From assembly GCA_000934455.1 (NCBI GenBank), contig KN894540.1, positions 8,166 to 28,581 of the forward strand: 20,416 nucleotides of DNA, given 5' to 3'. A program made the translations under genes and the position numbers. Below, one piece after another: positions 19,022 through 20,416 of this stretch; within the stretch, counting starts at the first letter, position 1, and every line of letters begins with the position of its first letter. Origin of the DNA: Apostichopus parvimensis. Taxonomy: Eukaryota; Echinodermata; Holothuroidea; Aspidochirotida; Stichopodidae. The notes below the pieces were generated by a model. The model saw nothing but the letters and a program-made list of their open reading frames with translations. It was not told the DNA's origin and searched no databases.

Positions 19022-19375
19022 AAGCTCAAAACTTAAATATTACAAATTATTATAAATATGATGTTAACAGATAATTTGTTTAGAGTGAGGGCTAGTACCT
19101 ATTTGGTCTTGATCTTAGTACAAGTTCAAACTGTCCTCATTTTGACTATATGAAAAGCAAAGAAAAGGAATGTCTGCAACAATGTTGTAAATAACATTGA
19201 ACCAAAGACACACCGTATTAATAGCCAGTTAACCAAAATAAACAAAAGAACAAACAATAAGTCAGACAAATACAAGTACAAAATCAGAAGAAAATATAAA
19301 ACACAGGGAGTGAAAGGATACCATCTCTAACTTGAACGATAATTAAACATTCGGTTTGCAGGCTTTCATTATTTT
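19022..19375. repeat. Copy 2 of the duplicated intron/exon-end segment
   Basis: Partner of 14783-15115, same orientation. Its left edge abuts the truncated HYR exon 3 exactly, marking a recombination or deletion breakpoint. Confidence 0.85.
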
Positions 19376-19512
19376 GGCAAGTACAAGTGATAGAAGTAAC
19401 AACCAGAAGAAAGCTTGTATCTGAAGCAGGGTCACAAGAAGCAACTGATGTGCCTTCTTCTGCATCGGAGCAGGCTGTAAAAGTTGCTACTGCTGAGGTT
19501 CACTTGGTGCTA
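19322..19512 (-). pseudogene. Frameshifted divergent HYR exon
   Basis: Minus-strand residues TACSDAEEGTSVASCDP, then TSITCTCQNNESLQTECLII, then QVRD before a G/GTATCC donor in phase 1, correspond to the middle and end of a HYR domain. The upstream part (VAPSEP) is in another frame, with stops between the two. The first conserved GCP cysteine is not found. A possible acceptor is CAAAGACAG before about 19512. As it stands the exon cannot encode a whole domain, unless a sequencing indel at about 19490 is responsible. It is the parent type of the relic at 15071-15115. Confidence 0.65.
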
Positions 19513-20416
19513 CCTTAACTGTCTTTGATAGCAAAAATGCTTTTGTTACAAGCTGTAAGTATTAATCAAAGCTTTCAATGACCAATAAATTATAAAAAAC
19601 AGTTTTTCTCCCTCTTTGGCAACGTAAAATGGTTTATTTTTAATGAAATACTAAATAATAGCTTTGATAATGCTATGTGTTAAAGTGGTTCCTCCATTTA
19701 GTACAACAAGAAACACAGACAAACATATCATTCAATTAGTGGAAAGTTCTAAATGAGTTTGGTTTACTTTGGGCAAAATATTAGATAAGAATGATATTTT
19801 CCTTTGGTGATTTGTTGACCAACATTATTAAATTATATGAAAGTTGAAGGGCATATCGTTTTGATCATGCAAGGATTTCTTCAAAGCCTCACTGAAACAA
19901 ACACAGAGAAAGACCCCTTTGACCTCAATCATATTGCTTTCTCTTTTGACCAATTATCTTTCTGTTGTTGTATCTCTTGTAAATTTGTGTTCTTAGTCTG
20001 TTTTTTTACAGGCTTTGGATGTAGAAAACCAACAGAATATTGATAATTCAACCACCAGACAGACTTTTCTAAAAATAGGCAACAGGGGTGGCACACAAAC
20101 TACACAGACAAAAAACACATATGTTTAAACTTTTATCTCTCTTTGTAAGAAACAACGAAACAGGCTTTTTCTGAGAAACCTGATGCAAGATACATATTTA
20201 ACATTGATATTGATGATTGCATATTGACCTTGTTTGAGAAATACATGGGAATAATCTTGATTAGCAGATTGTGTTTAAATGGCCACAAGACATACTTTTT
20301 GGCCAAACAGATTGCATTCAATTTTTTTTAAGAGCTGCGACATACAATCAAGCATACATGTCATTGGTCAAGCAGACTTGTCTTTTGGTGGACTGAACAA
20401 GACATAATTAGGTCGC
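19513..20416. other. Right-hand non-coding stretch
   Basis: No exon with matching splice sites and coding pattern is seen on either strand. A + strand acceptor-like TCTGTTTTTTTACAG at about 19997-20011 is followed by only ten open codons. The region is probably intronic or intergenic relative to the minus-strand HYR gene. Confidence 0.45.

Noticed and set aside
19837..20043. + strand open frame ending after a TTTTTTTACAG acceptor-like site
   Set aside because: Only ten codons follow the acceptor, and the upstream part is hydrophobic AT-rich translation with no recognisable domain.

Overview
The window looks like genomic DNA from a marine invertebrate, most likely a deuterostome and plausibly an echinoderm. 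It is AT-rich and intron-rich, with canonical GT-AG splice sites. It carries HYR-type extracellular domain exons, a decayed Ty3/gypsy retrotransposon and several short non-autonomous repeats. Nothing in it looks bacterial or viral in the sense of an active genome. The species assignment is inference.

Left part (1-5792, + strand): about 1.4 kb of non-coding DNA is followed by a 5'-truncated, multiply frameshifted Ty3/gypsy retrotransposon. The order is a protease-RT linker, reverse transcriptase (catalytic YxDD changed to YLED), RNase H with an internal deletion, integrase with an HHCC zinc finger and DDE core, and a basic C-terminal tail. It ends with a polypurine tract and one 3' LTR of 528 bp bounded by TGTGA...TCACA. 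No gag and no 5' LTR are visible, so this is a dead copy.

Middle part (5793-10200): this is a repeat-dense, gene-free zone. It holds a 420-bp MITE with 13-bp terminal inverted repeats and a perfect 8-bp target duplication (hAT-like). It also holds a 2.35-kb interval bracketed by clusters of GCATGC-rich repeats with imperfect inverted termini. Inside or near that interval lie 72-bp, 35-bp, about 50-bp and 44-bp tandem arrays. Long open frames here are by-products of the repeats, not genes.

Right part (10200-20416, - strand): this is a stretch of a gene, or gene-fragment cluster, for an extracellular multidomain protein. Reading down the minus strand there is a frameshifted HYR exon, a truncated HYR exon, two intact near-identical HYR exons, a tiny HYR relic, a divergent Cys-rich HYR-like exon, a cysteine-free CUB-like exon and a 51-bp exon with a furin-type RKRR site. 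All intact exons are phase 1-1 modules, the usual substrate for exon shuffling and tandem duplication. The HYR exons with their introns form about 600-bp tandem units. The third unit was split by a 975-bp repeat insertion and then cut through its exon, where it joins a second copy of an intron segment seen again at 14783-15115. No start codon, signal peptide, transmembrane segment or stop codon for this gene can be placed in the window.
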